Positions 1 through 8,519 of a stretch of DNA of 64,000 bases are shown here, one piece after another. How positions within the stretch are numbered: position 1 is the first letter of the stretch; the number at the start of each line of letters is the position of its first letter. A model generated the notes under the pieces. That model did not search any database and was not told the origin of the DNA. It saw nothing but the letters and a program-made list of their open reading frames with translations. A program made the translations under genes and the position numbers. Source of the DNA: JAZRWQ01 sp045541395 (GTDB taxonomy: Bacteria; Bacillota; Clostridia; Oscillospirales; UMGS1783); assembly GCA_045541395.1 (NCBI GenBank), contig JAZQIZ010000024.1, positions 1 through 64,000 of the forward strand, given 5' to 3'.

Positions 1-1039
1 GACCGTAACTCTTAAGGTCTGCGGAACGCTTCAGATTCCCTATCAGGGTCATACGATAGATATCTCCAAGTGGGAAAAGCTCACTATGGTAGATGCGGTT
101 AAGAAGTATTCCGGTGTTGACTTTAACGAAGTTAAGACAGACGAAGAGGCAATCGAGCTTGCAAAGAAGCATCACGTAGAGCTTCCCGAGGTACCCAGCA
201 AGGGTGCCATCATTGCAGAGTTCTTTGATGCATTCGTTGAGGAGAATCTTATCCAGCCTACCTTTATCTACGATTATCCCGTAGAGATCAGCCCCCTTGC
301 AAAGCGCAAGCCCAACGATCCTGCATTTACCGAGCGTTTTGAATACTTTATCAATGCAACCGAATTCGGCAATGCCTTCTCTGAGCTTAACGATCCTATC
401 GATCAGCGTCAGCGCTTTGAAAAGCAGGTAGCCAAGAAGCGTCTTGAAGAGCCCGGCACCTCCGCTCAGGTGGATTATGACTTTATTAATGCCCTTGAAT
501 ACGGTATGCCTCCTACAGGCGGCTTAGGCTTCGGTATTGACCGTCTTGTTATGCTCCTTACAGACAGCGCCTCTATCCGCGATGTTCTTTTATTCCCGAC
601 CATGAAGCCTCTTGATACCCCCAAGAAGCCCGCTGAAAAGGAAGAAGAAATTGATGAGGTAATAGATTTCTCTAAGGTTGAGATCGAGCCTCTGTTTGAA
701 GATTTTGTAGACTTTGAAACCTTCTCTAAGTCTGACTTCCGCGCTGTTAAGGTTATAAACTGCGAAGCCGTTCCCAAATCCAAAAAGCTTCTTAAGTTTA
801 CTCTTAATGACGGCACCGGCAAGGAACGTGTTATTTTAAGCGGTATCCATGCTTATTACGAACCCGAAGAGCTTATTGGCAAAACCCTTATTGCTATTAC
901 CAACCTGCCTCCCAGAGCAATGATGGGCATTGAAAGTAACGGTATGCTGCTTTCTGCCGTTCATAACGAGGAAGGTGAAGAAAAGCTTAATCTTCTTATG
1001 GTAAGCAAACGTATCCCCGCCGGCGCAAAATTATATTAA
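1..1039 (+). CDS. lysS: Lysine-tRNA ligase with C-terminal tRNA-binding domain (5' end outside window)
   Basis: The frame is open from base 2, so this is the last 345 residues of a class II lysyl-tRNA synthetase that starts upstream. It charges tRNA-Lys in the cytoplasm. The class II motif 3 (GFGIDRLVML) lies at about 527-556. After a charged Glu/Lys-rich linker (about 635-700) a second domain follows at about 707-1036. It reads as a Trbp111/MetG-C-like OB-fold tRNA-binding domain (DFRAVKV, LPPRAMMGIESNGM). Ordinary bacterial LysRS ends soon after motif 3, so this is a fusion form; I recall it from some Clostridia. A strong hairpin terminator follows immediately. I am confident of the family; the length upstream is unknown. 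Confidence 0.95.
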   Translation, partial: TVTLKVCGTLQIPYQGHTIDISKWEKLTMVDAVKKYSGVDFNEVKTDEEAIELAKKHHVELPEVPSKGAIIAEFFDAFVEENLIQPTFIYDYPVEISPLAKRKPNDPAFTERFEYFINATEFGNAFSELNDPIDQRQRFEKQVAKKRLEEPGTSAQVDYDFINALEYGMPPTGGLGFGIDRLVMLLTDSASIRDVLLFPTMKPLDTPKKPAEKEEEIDEVIDFSKVEIEPLFEDFVDFETFSKSDFRAVKVINCEAVPKSKKLLKFTLNDGTGKERVILSGIHAYYEPEELIGKTLIAITNLPPRAMMGIESNGMLLSAVHNEEGEEKLNLLMVSKRIPAGAKLY

Positions 1040-1044
1040 AAGTT

Positions 1045-1076
1045 AAAACCTGCACGTAAAGTGCAGGTTTTGTTTT
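1045..1076 (+). terminator. Rho-independent terminator after lysS
   Basis: Arms 1045-1055 and 1061-1071 (AAAACCTGCAC / GTGCAGGTTTT) pair perfectly around a 5-base loop and run into a T-rich tail. Confidence 0.9.
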
Positions 1077-1103
1077 GCCTATAAAAATACCAAAGCACAT
1101 AAC

Positions 1104-1132
1104 TTGAAAAATACAATAAAATATGGTATTAT
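1104..1132 (+). promoter_or_regulatory. Promoter for the membrane protein gene and glpX
   Basis: TTGAAA at 1104-1109, 17-base spacer, TATTAT at 1127-1132 with an upstream TGG (extended -10). It lies just after the lysS terminator. Confidence 0.75.
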
Positions 1133-1160
1133 TATATAATAAAAATAATGGAGAAATATT

Positions 1161-1862
1161 ATGTTTGAAAGAATAAAAAATTTTTTCGGCAAAAAGAATA
1201 TTCAGTTAAGCGAAGCAGAGCGCAGAGAAAGAGAGAGAAAACTCAGAGAGATCAATCATCCCGATGATAATTTTAATGATGATTATATGGATGAAGATGA
1301 AATGCGCCGCCTTAGCGATAAAGCAAGCAAAAAAAGAAATTTCAGAACCTGGTATTATGTTTTCGGCTTTATTTTCGCTGCGATCCTTATGGGGATTGCT
1401 TTAGTAAACTATATTAAAGCCAAGGATTTTGATCTTTCCATTATGGTTCAGAATGACGGTTTTATTACCGAGGCTGAAATTAAAGAAATTGAAGAACTGG
1501 TTAAACCCCTCGTTCCCGACAGAAACGGTGACGGCGAAATTAAATTAAAGGTCGTTCAGGTATCTCTTCCTATAGAAGAGACTGAGGTTAATTCCGGTAC
1601 TTATCAATACGCCATAAACGATATGGAAAAAGAGCTTACGCCCAATTATATCGTGCTTCTTTTCGGCCGCGAAGGCTTTATAAAAGAGGCTTCAGAGTTT
1701 CGCAATATGGATGAGACTGTTGCCCTTAAGGAAGTTGAAGGCCTGAATATAAAAGAAGGCAGCGCCCTTGAAGAATATAAAATGGCAGTAAGAGAAATTA
1801 AAATGAAATCTGATAAATACGGCCCTATAGGCCTTGATATTTATGAGGAATTAGCAAAATAA
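1161..1862 (+). CDS. Single-pass membrane protein of unknown function
   Basis: A 233-residue protein that I do not recognise. The first 60 residues are highly charged (RRERERKLRE, then an Asp/Glu-rich stretch), followed by one hydrophobic segment at about residues 66-84 (WYYVFGFIFAAILMGIALV). The remaining 150 residues are probably extracytoplasmic, acidic and lysine-rich. They contain DRNGDGE near residue 120, which looks like an EF-hand-type loop, but one loop alone does not prove calcium binding. GGAG precedes the ATG. Only 13 bases separate it from glpX, so the two are likely cotranscribed; nothing in the sequence links their functions. Confidence 0.8.
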   Translation: MFERIKNFFGKKNIQLSEAERRERERKLREINHPDDNFNDDYMDEDEMRRLSDKASKKRNFRTWYYVFGFIFAAILMGIALVNYIKAKDFDLSIMVQNDGFITEAEIKEIEELVKPLVPDRNGDGEIKLKVVQVSLPIEETEVNSGTYQYAINDMEKELTPNYIVLLFGREGFIKEASEFRNMDETVALKEVEGLNIKEGSALEEYKMAVREIKMKSDKYGPIGLDIYEELAK

Positions 1863-1875
1863 CGGAGGCAAACAA

Positions 1876-2877
1876 ATGATGGATCTGCACAGAGAATTGT
1901 CCTTAAACATTGTTAGAGTAACCGAGGTTGCGGCTTTAAGAGCGTCCCGCCTTCTTGGCAGAGGCGATAAAAACGCTGCAGACAAGGCAGCGGTGGACGG
2001 TATGCGAGGTATGCTGGATTTTATTAATATCCGCGGCACTGTTGTTATCGGTGAAGGCGTAAAGGATAGAGCGCCTATGCTTTACATTGGCGAAAAGGTT
2101 GGCAATTGGGATAATGATATGTGCCCTGAGGTTGATATAGCGGTTGACCCGATAGACGGTACCCGTCTTGTTGCTTACGGTCAGTCCAACGCCCTTGCTA
2201 TTATGGCTATCGGTGATAAGGGCTGCATTAAGTATCTGCCTACCTACTACGTTAAAAAGTTGGCTTATGGCCCCCGCCTTAACGGTTACCTTGATATTAA
2301 CAATACAATTAAGGAAAATCTTCATATAACCGCCGCCCGCCTTGATAAAGAGGTGAGGGACCTTACAATTTCTGTCCTTGACCGCCCCCGTCATAAGAGC
2401 GTTATTGAAGAAATAAGCGCTTGCGGCAGCCGTATCAAGCTCATTTCCGACGGTGACGTTGCAGCAGCCATTGCCACCTGTATGGATGACGGTAAGAGTG
2501 ATCTTTATATGGGCATTGGCGGCGCTCCCGAGGCTGTACTTACCGCCGCCGCCTTAAGATGTCTTGACGGTGATATTCAGGTTAAATTAGATCCTATTGA
2601 CGCCGAAGAAGCTCAGAAGGCTCTTGATGAAGGATATGACCTTAATAAGGTTTATTTTGCTAAGGACCTTGCTCAGGGTGACGATATTGTATTTACCTGC
2701 ACCGGCATTACCGACGGTGAATTGCTTCCCGGCGTAACCTTTAAAGGCAAAAAGGCTGTTACAAGAAGCCTTGTAACCCGTCTTGCAACCAAAACCTTAA
2801 GAAGAATTGAAACCGAACATAATCTTAAGGCAAAAACTATTCCTTCCAAGGAATTCAATATGGAACATACTCTCTAA
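1876..2877 (+). CDS. glpX: Fructose-1,6-bisphosphatase class II
   Basis: A 333-residue GlpX-type phosphatase that hydrolyses fructose 1,6-bisphosphate to fructose 6-phosphate in gluconeogenesis. The family signature DPIDGTR is at residues 91-97, preceded by the metal-site stretch VIGEGVKDRAPML at 57-69, and IGGAPE is in the C-terminal half. Length matches the family (about 320-340). Two start ATGs lie side by side (1876, 1879); GGAGG at 1864-1868 fits either. It is the second gene after the membrane protein. Together with the GTP-type PEP carboxykinase nearby it indicates gluconeogenic capacity. Confidence 0.96.
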   Translation: MMDLHRELSLNIVRVTEVAALRASRLLGRGDKNAADKAAVDGMRGMLDFINIRGTVVIGEGVKDRAPMLYIGEKVGNWDNDMCPEVDIAVDPIDGTRLVAYGQSNALAIMAIGDKGCIKYLPTYYVKKLAYGPRLNGYLDINNTIKENLHITAARLDKEVRDLTISVLDRPRHKSVIEEISACGSRIKLISDGDVAAAIATCMDDGKSDLYMGIGGAPEAVLTAAALRCLDGDIQVKLDPIDAEEAQKALDEGYDLNKVYFAKDLAQGDDIVFTCTGITDGELLPGVTFKGKKAVTRSLVTRLATKTLRRIETEHNLKAKTIPSKEFNMEHTL

Positions 2878-2882
2878 TAAAA

Positions 2883-2916
2883 AAAGCTTGAGCAAATTGC
2901 TCAAGCTTTCTTTTTT
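2883..2916. terminator. Bidirectional terminator between glpX and lipoprotein gene
   Basis: 13-base perfect arms (AAAGCTTGAGCAA at 2883-2895 and its complement at 2897-2909) followed by a T run on the + strand and an A run before it, so it can serve both convergent genes. Confidence 0.9.
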
Positions 2917-3862
2917 ACTCCGCCGGCGGATAATCCTGCGGCAGGATTGTGTAATTTTTACTGTTCCAATCTCCATTTAATGTTCTGGTGCTTTCAGCCG
3001 GAATAATAAAATTTTCGTGCGTATCTACTCTATCAACTATAAGATTTTCGTCATAATGAATAGAAATCAGCCCGTCTTTACAAAGAATATAAGAGAAATT
3101 CAAAGGGAACCACCCGGGATTGGTTTTTTGTGCAGATACGGATTTTGTTATCTTTTCCACATCGGATATAGTAGATCCTTCTTTTATTTGTGCAAACTCA
3201 CTTATTTCCATAGCCCTGTCTACATATACCACATTTTTCAAATACGTTTCTTTTGTTTGGGGGTAGTAATCAAACCAAACGTACAAGTAACCGCCGAATT
3301 CAGGTTTCAAAACCGTATACATAGCAGTAAACGGTGTATAGACCTTTTCGTTTGTAAATTCACCAATTGTACGTACAAATGAAAATTCTACACCTGTCAG
3401 TTCCTCCATATATTCGACTGTACCAACAGCTTCATCATAATTAAGGTCAAATATATTAGTGGTTAATTGCGAAACTACCCATACTCCTAACTCGCTGGCA
3501 TAGTGATTATGTTTTTCAATCAGTTCTTCTATGGGAGTAGTATTATCAACAAGTACACTCCAGTCTCTTACACCAATATCTTCTGCGAATTTCCCGTTTG
3601 CTATCTCAAGGCTGTTCTCACAGTAAGACTGTATTTTATCGGAATGTATTGGAATGCCGTTTTCTGCATACTCATATTCATCGGCAGGCTCCGATGATTC
3701 TTCCTGATCACTACTTTCGGTTATATCCGCGGCAGGCTTTGATATCTCTTCCTGCATTTCGTGTTCACTGTTATCTGTCTCCGATAAAGTATTTTTGTTT
3801 TTGCAGGCTATAAGGCTAAGCAACATGCAAAAAATTAATATTAAACACAATAACTTTTTCAT
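2915..3862 (-). CDS. Putative lipoprotein, unknown function
   Basis: 315 residues. The N-terminus is a lipoprotein signal (KK, hydrophobic stretch, lipobox LSLIAC with Cys at about 20), followed by an acidic Ser/Glu-rich linker to about residue 75. The mature domain is rich in aromatic residues and beta-prone segments; I do not recognise its fold. The start is supported by AGGGGTG seven bases upstream of the ATG. It appears monocistronic, with its own promoter and a shared terminator. Confidence 0.8.
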   Translation of the reverse strand: MKKLLCLILIFCMLLSLIACKNKNTLSETDNSEHEMQEEISKPAADITESSDQEESSEPADEYEYAENGIPIHSDKIQSYCENSLEIANGKFAEDIGVRDWSVLVDNTTPIEELIEKHNHYASELGVWVVSQLTTNIFDLNYDEAVGTVEYMEELTGVEFSFVRTIGEFTNEKVYTPFTAMYTVLKPEFGGYLYVWFDYYPQTKETYLKNVVYVDRAMEISEFAQIKEGSTISDVEKITKSVSAQKTNPGWFPLNFSYILCKDGLISIHYDENLIVDRVDTHENFIIPAESTRTLNGDWNSKNYTILPQDYPPAE

Positions 3863-3938
3863 ATTTGTTCACCCCTATTTTATTATTTAGTATTGTAATC
3901 TAAACTAAACTGTACTTCTTTCCAATTATTACATCTCC

Positions 3939-3967
3939 ACGATAGCACATAAAAACCACCTTGTCAA
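3939..3967 (-). promoter_or_regulatory. Promoter for the lipoprotein gene
   Basis: Read on the minus strand: TTGACA (3967-3962), 17-base spacer, TATCGT (3944-3939) with TGC just upstream. It implies a leader of roughly 70 bases before the ATG. Confidence 0.6.
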
Positions 3968-4076
3968 TGGGTTTTTTGATGAAATTTCACAAAAACTGCA
4001 AGATATTCCCAAAGTGATGACAAAACGGTTACAAATAGGGGGTAAAATAAATTGGTTTATTTTGGGAGACAAGAGA

Positions 4077-4110
4077 AAACCCCGTACAGAAAATACTGTA
4101 CGGGGTTTCT
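4077..4110 (-). terminator. Terminator after pckG
   Basis: Arms 4077-4089 and 4096-4108 (AAACCCCGTACAG and complement) form a 13-bp stem with a short loop, downstream of the pckG stop on the minus strand. Confidence 0.85.
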
Positions 4111-4132
4111 TATGGGTAAAAAGGACTTAAAA

Positions 4133-5890
4133 TTACATTTTTTCGATTCTTACGGTAAGGGCAGCAAGCTCTGTATTCATAGTTTCAGGCAGACGGTCAA
4201 ATCTGTCATAGAACTTCTGAATATCTTCAATTTCGGCAGTCCAGAGGCCCTTATCAATGTTAAGCAGATCCTTAACGGTGTCAACAGTAATATCGAGGTC
4301 TTCAATATTAATGTCTTCAGCTTTAGGCAGATAGCCGATGGGGGATTCAACTGCTTCAGCCTTGCCGTTGCATCTGTCAAGTATCCATTCAAGAACTCTC
4401 ATATTATCGCCAAAGCCGGGCCACATGAAGTTGCCTTCATCATCGGTTCTGAACCAGTTAACGTTAAAGATCTTGGGAGGATTGGAAAGGTTTTTGCCAA
4501 CTTCCAACCAATGGCCGAAATAGTCACCCATATGATAGCCGCAGAAGGGCAGCATAGCCATAGGATCGTGTCTTACAACGCCGGTAGCGCCTGTAGCAGC
4601 AGCGGTGGTTTCGGAAGCCATAATAGAGCCTACGAACACGCCGTGAGCCCAGTCAAAGGACTGATAAACCAGAGGAGCGGTCTTTGCTCTTCTGCCGCCA
4701 AATATTATAGCGGAGATGGGCACGCCCTTGGGATTTTCAAATTCAGCGGAAATAGAGGGGCAGTTGGTTGCAGGAGCGGTGAAACGGGAGTTGGGATGAG
4801 CGCCCTTAGTACCGTCAGTACCGTCCCACTTTTCGCCCTTCCAGTTAAGAGCGTTCTTGGGAGGATTCTTATCAAGACCTTCCCACCAAACTGTATTGTC
4901 TTCAAGATTATGAACAACGTTGGTGAATATAGCGTTCTTTCTTGTAGATTCAAGAGCGTTAAGGTTAGACTTAGCGTTTGTGCCGGGAGCAACGCCGAAG
5001 AAGCCGTTTTCAGGGTTGCATGCCCAAAGTCTGCCGTCCTCGCCGGGGCGCAGCCAGGCAATATCGTCACCAACACACCAAGCCTTGTAGCCCTTCTTCT
5101 TATAGATTTCAGGGGGGATCATCATAGCCAGGTTGGTCTTACCGCAAGCAGAGGGGAATGCCGCTGCAACGTATTCGGTATGGCCGTCGGGATACTCAAT
5201 GCCTAAAATGAGCATATGTTCAGCAAGCCAGCCTTCTTTTTTTGCAAGGTTAGAAGCTATACGTAAAGCAAAGCACTTTTTACCTAAAAGTACGTTGCCG
5301 CCGTAACCGGAGTTAATGGACATAATGGTGTTATCTTCAGGGAAGTGCATAATGTAACGCTTCTCTTCATCTAACTGAGCCTTGCTGTGTAAGCCCTTAA
5401 CAAATTCACCGTCACCCAGAGTGTCAAGAACAGCCTGACCTATACGGGTGGTAATATGCATGTTAAGAACAACGTAAATAGAGTCGGTAAGCTCAATACC
5501 TATCTTGGAGAATTCAGAACCGATGGGGCCCATAGAATAGGGGATAACATACATGGTTCTGCCTGCCATAGAGCCTTCATAAAGCTTATTGAGCATTGCA
5601 TAAGCTTCTTTAGGATCCATCCAGTTATTTGTAGGGCCTGCATCCTTTTCTTCTCTGCAGCAAATAAAGGTTCTGCCTTCTACTCTGGCAACGTCATTAA
5701 CTGCGGAGCGGTGAATATAGCAGCCGGGTAATTTTTCTTCATTAAGCTTGTAAAGTTCGCCGGTGCTGCAGCCTAAAGCTCTTATTTCCTCAAGCTGTTC
5801 ATCGCTGCCGTCGATCCATACAACGTTTGCGGGCTTACAAAGGGCAACTGCCTCTTCTACCCACGCTAAAAGTTTCTTATTCTGGGTCAT
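4133..5890 (-). CDS. pckG: Phosphoenolpyruvate carboxykinase (GTP)
   Basis: A 585-residue GTP-dependent PEPCK that interconverts oxaloacetate and PEP, the first committed step of gluconeogenesis. In fermenters it is often run in the CO2-fixing direction. The PEPCK-specific P-loop FPSACGKTNLA is at about residues 245-255, the metal-binding stretch with GDDIAWL at about 274-280, and the substrate region IPYSMGP near 116-122. AGGAGG nine bases before the ATG fixes the start. It is a single-gene unit with a good promoter and a strong terminator. An unrelated long antisense frame exists here but is a shadow. Confidence 0.97.
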   Translation of the reverse strand: MTQNKKLLAWVEEAVALCKPANVVWIDGSDEQLEEIRALGCSTGELYKLNEEKLPGCYIHRSAVNDVARVEGRTFICCREEKDAGPTNNWMDPKEAYAMLNKLYEGSMAGRTMYVIPYSMGPIGSEFSKIGIELTDSIYVVLNMHITTRIGQAVLDTLGDGEFVKGLHSKAQLDEEKRYIMHFPEDNTIMSINSGYGGNVLLGKKCFALRIASNLAKKEGWLAEHMLILGIEYPDGHTEYVAAAFPSACGKTNLAMMIPPEIYKKKGYKAWCVGDDIAWLRPGEDGRLWACNPENGFFGVAPGTNAKSNLNALESTRKNAIFTNVVHNLEDNTVWWEGLDKNPPKNALNWKGEKWDGTDGTKGAHPNSRFTAPATNCPSISAEFENPKGVPISAIIFGGRRAKTAPLVYQSFDWAHGVFVGSIMASETTAAATGATGVVRHDPMAMLPFCGYHMGDYFGHWLEVGKNLSNPPKIFNVNWFRTDDEGNFMWPGFGDNMRVLEWILDRCNGKAEAVESPIGYLPKAEDINIEDLDITVDTVKDLLNIDKGLWTAEIEDIQKFYDRFDRLPETMNTELAALTVRIEKM

Positions 5891-5920
5891 TTCTTAAAAC
5901 CTCCTGTACGCATTGTTGCT

Positions 5921-5949
5921 ATTATACTATATATTATATATTTTTGCAA
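5921..5949 (-). promoter_or_regulatory. Promoter for pckG
   Basis: On the minus strand TTGCAA (5949-5944), 17-base spacer, TATAAT (5926-5921). Confidence 0.75.
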
Positions 5950-5967
5950 GTTTAAATTAAAAAAATT

Positions 5968-6834
5968 TCATTTTTTTGCGAAAAGTTCATTGGAAAGCCG
6001 CGCATATTCTTCTAAATTGAGAGCCTCACCGCGAATATTTTCATTTAGCCCCATATTGTTCAAAGCCTGTAATACTGCGGTTTTTTCAACTTTAGGGCTT
6101 AAAGTATTGGAAAGCGCGTTGCATAAAGTCTTTCTTCTTTGGTTAAATGCCGCTTTGATTATTTGGAACATCAAATATTCATTTTCGGGCTTTACCGGCG
6201 GTTCTTTTCTTACGTAAAAAGAAATAACCGAGCTTGTAACTTTAGGCGCGGGCATAAAAGAGCCGGGGGAAACGTCAAAGTGCAGCTTGGTACTGCTGTA
6301 ATATTGAGCCGAAAGGGTTATGGCGCCAAAATCAGAACTGCCCGCCTTGGAATCAAAGCGCTTAGCCACTTCCTTTTGTATCATAACCGTAATACTCTCT
6401 ATGGGCAGTTTCTGCTCCAGAAGAGCCATAATAATAGGTGAAGTTATGTAATAAGGAAGGTTCGCGCAAACAATTACCCTTCCACCTTCAAACTCTTCCG
6501 AAATAAGCTTCTTAAGGTCAAGCTTCAGAACGTCTTCATTAATAATTTTCAGATTATCAAATTCAGCCATTGTGTCTTGCAAAACAGGAATAAGCCGCTT
6601 ATCAATTTCAATTGCAACGACCTTCTTTGCGGCCTTGCATAATTCGTAGGTAAGGGTGCCAAAGCCGGGGCCTATTTCTATAACGTTGGTGTTTTCATCA
6701 ACACCCGAAACCTCAGCTATTCTTTCGGGTACTGCAGAATTAATTAAAAAATTTTGGCCCAATGCTTTGGAGAAAGTGAAATTATGCTTTTGCATAATTG
6801 CTTTAATATTTGAAATGTGGGTTAAAGGATTCAT
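5968..6834 (-). CDS. rsmA: 16S rRNA (adenine1518/1519-N6)-dimethyltransferase
   Basis: 288 residues. RsmA/KsgA dimethylates two adjacent adenines in the 3' end loop of 16S rRNA late in 30S assembly. Visible features are the QNFL N-terminal signature (27-30), the SAM-binding motif I EIGPGFGT (53-60), and the catalytic motif NLPYYI (125-130). Family length fits. Its ATG overlaps the stop of trmL by four bases (ATGA), so translation is coupled and the two RNA methyltransferases form one transcript. No terminator hairpin is seen after the stop. Confidence 0.96.
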   Translation of the reverse strand: MNPLTHISNIKAIMQKHNFTFSKALGQNFLINSAVPERIAEVSGVDENTNVIEIGPGFGTLTYELCKAAKKVVAIEIDKRLIPVLQDTMAEFDNLKIINEDVLKLDLKKLISEEFEGGRVIVCANLPYYITSPIIMALLEQKLPIESITVMIQKEVAKRFDSKAGSSDFGAITLSAQYYSSTKLHFDVSPGSFMPAPKVTSSVISFYVRKEPPVKPENEYLMFQIIKAAFNQRRKTLCNALSNTLSPKVEKTAVLQALNNMGLNENIRGEALNLEEYARLSNELFAKK

Positions 6835-7316
6835 AATGTTGTTAAATGTCCTTTTAAATTTAGATTTTCAAAGTTATTATGTCTTAAGGCTTCGTATATA
6901 ATTATTGCAACCGAGTTGCTTAAATTAAGGCTTCGGTAATCGTTAGCCATAGGTATTCGTATGCATTGGCCGTAATTTTCCTTAAGCAGCTCTTCGGGTA
7001 AGCCCTTGGTTTCTTTGCCGAAAAGAATATAGCACCCGTCAGGATACTCTGCATCGGAATAGGTTACCGCGGATTTTGTGGAAGCAAAAAGCAAGGTATC
7101 ATCTTTATGCTGTTCCATAAACTGCGCAAGACTGTCATAATAATGAATCTCAAGGTCATGCCAGTAATCAAGCCCCGCCCTTTTAAGTTTCTTATCATCA
7201 ATTTCAAAGCCCATGGGCTTTACAAGATGCAGCGCCGAGCCCGTGCAAGCACAGGTCCTGGCAATATTGCCGGTATTCTGGGGAATTTCCGGTTCTACAA
7301 GTACAATATTAAACAT
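6831..7316 (-). CDS. trmL: tRNA (cytidine/uridine34-2'-O)-methyltransferase (SPOUT)
   Basis: 161 residues of a SPOUT-class methyltransferase of the TrmL/YibK type, which methylates the wobble nucleotide of tRNA-Leu isoacceptors. Seen are the N-terminal VEPEIPQNTGNIARTCA motif, FGKETKGLPEELL (SAM-binding knot motif 2) and the C-terminal knot motif RSLNLSNSVAI. Length matches the minimal TrmL. It is the first gene of the trmL-rsmA operon and overlaps rsmA by four bases. Confidence 0.93.
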   Translation of the reverse strand: MFNIVLVEPEIPQNTGNIARTCACTGSALHLVKPMGFEIDDKKLKRAGLDYWHDLEIHYYDSLAQFMEQHKDDTLLFASTKSAVTYSDAEYPDGCYILFGKETKGLPEELLKENYGQCIRIPMANDYRSLNLSNSVAIIIYEALRHNNFENLNLKGHLTTL

Positions 7317-7347
7317 AGTTTACCTCTTTTGTTATTATAACTAATAT

Positions 7348-7377
7348 ATTATATCATACTTTTAATATATTAAACAA
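7348..7377 (-). promoter_or_regulatory. Promoter for trmL-rsmA
   Basis: On the minus strand TTGTTT (7377-7372), 18-base spacer, TATAAT (7353-7348). Confidence 0.55.
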
Positions 7378-7387
7378 GGCAAATAAT

Positions 7388-7416
7388 AAAAACAGCCCTT
7401 TGTAAGGGCTGTTTTT
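7388..7416 (-). terminator. Terminator after the acetyl esterase gene
   Basis: Arms 7388-7400 and 7404-7416 (AAAAACAGCCCTT and complement) around a 3-base loop; poly-T tails on both strands. Confidence 0.88.
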
Positions 7417-7419
7417 AAT

Positions 7420-8364
7420 TTAAAGATTCTCTTTTATGAATTTCATTTTCGCTTCGGTCTGATGACGTAATACTTCGTGTACTCCAAATGGGTTAATACG
7501 TATCTCCTTAGGTGCTCTTACTCGGTTGTATGCGGCAAAATAAAGCTTTGCAGGGCATATCTCGTCCCTTAAACCTACCTGAGCAAAAAGCTTACAGGTT
7601 ATTCTGTCGGCAAGATTCATATTGTCAAAATAGGAAAGGGTGGAAAGAGCCTGATCTGTCCTTTCGGGGTAAAGGCGTAAATACTCAGTAACCGCAGAGA
7701 AGGAGCCTTGAGCCTCTTTAACTCTTTCTTCAAAATTACAGTTTGATGGGATATCTGCAATGGCAAGATAAGGCCTGCTGTCCAAAGCGGCGGTTGCCAT
7801 AGTTAGGGCGCCTCCCTGACTTGCACCGTGAATTATAATTCGTTCTTTATTGATCTCTTCTCTCTGGCAAACGTAATCCAAAGCCTTTATACAATCCATA
7901 TACAAATAGCGGAAGTAGTATTCGTTTTTATCTAAAATCCCCTTGGTTACAACGTTTCCTACCATAGCCCCAAAGTGTTCGCAGTTACCCGTATCACCTG
8001 ATTGCTCGCGGCAATCCATAGAAAATACTGCCATGCCCATCATGAGCCAGGGCATAAAGTCAACAGGGCTTCCTTTTGAATCTGTAAAGCCGTGAAAATT
8101 AACAAGGCAGGGCAGGTTTTTCTTTTTTGCAAAGGTGGGTATCATATATATTGCCTTAACAGGAAAATTCCCAAAGCCGTTAAAGGTAACGTTATATAAT
8201 TCTACGTAAGGGCTAACGTAGTCCGCTTTTACAGTTACGGGATTTAAAGGCTCGCTTTTAGCCTGTTTTAATGTATTTTCCCAAAACTCCTCAAAATCCG
8301 CTTCCTTTGTAAGAGGCGGCAAATATTCATATAATTCTTTTGCGTGTTTCTCGGTATACTTCAT
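7420..8364 (-). CDS. Acetylxylan esterase / cephalosporin-C deacetylase family (CE7)
   Basis: 314 residues of the CE7 alpha/beta-hydrolase family, which removes acetyl groups from xylo-oligosaccharides and similar small substrates. The nucleophile motif HGASQGGAL is near residue 180. An Asp follows in RDEICPA, and the His is in the C-terminal GVHEV. No signal peptide is present, so it acts on imported oligosaccharides in the cytoplasm. GGAGGG upstream supports the start. It is transcribed divergently from the ADP-ribosylglycohydrolase-like gene from a shared 155-bp intergenic region, which hints at joint control. Exact substrate cannot be told. Confidence 0.88.
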   Translation of the reverse strand: MKYTEKHAKELYEYLPPLTKEADFEEFWENTLKQAKSEPLNPVTVKADYVSPYVELYNVTFNGFGNFPVKAIYMIPTFAKKKNLPCLVNFHGFTDSKGSPVDFMPWLMMGMAVFSMDCREQSGDTGNCEHFGAMVGNVVTKGILDKNEYYFRYLYMDCIKALDYVCQREEINKERIIIHGASQGGALTMATAALDSRPYLAIADIPSNCNFEERVKEAQGSFSAVTEYLRLYPERTDQALSTLSYFDNMNLADRITCKLFAQVGLRDEICPAKLYFAAYNRVRAPKEIRINPFGVHEVLRHQTEAKMKFIKENL

Positions 8365-8393
8365 AATTCAAAACCCTCCGGACGTTTGATTAA

Positions 8394-8422
8394 ATCTTAC
8401 ACCAAATATACCTGCTTGTCAA
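8394..8422 (-). promoter_or_regulatory. Promoter for the acetyl esterase gene
   Basis: On the minus strand TTGACA (8422-8417), 17-base spacer, TAAGAT (8399-8394). Confidence 0.7.
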
Positions 8423-8479
8423 TTTTTACGTGTTGGAATAGCAAAAAATATGTAGTTTTGCATAGACTTTTTGAAATTA

Positions 8480-8495
8480 TTTTAGTATACTAAAA
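8480..8495 (+). promoter_or_regulatory. 16-bp perfect palindrome over the -10 region of the ADP-ribosylglycohydrolase-like gene
   Basis: TTTTAGTA followed directly by its complement TACTAAAA, containing TATACT as a likely -10 element. No good -35 lies 16-18 bases upstream, so this may be an operator for an activated or repressed promoter. Confidence 0.45.
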
Positions 8496-8519
8496 AAAAG
8501 ATATTTAAGAGGTGTAAAA

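Noticed and set aside
475..822. Antisense frame inside lysS
   Set aside because: Shadow of the lysS reading frame with no start signals.
4052..5206. Long open frame (384 codons) on the + strand opposite pckG
   Set aside because: It is antisense to a certain gene, starts within the noncoding region without a binding site, and its composition reflects the third-codon bias of pckG.
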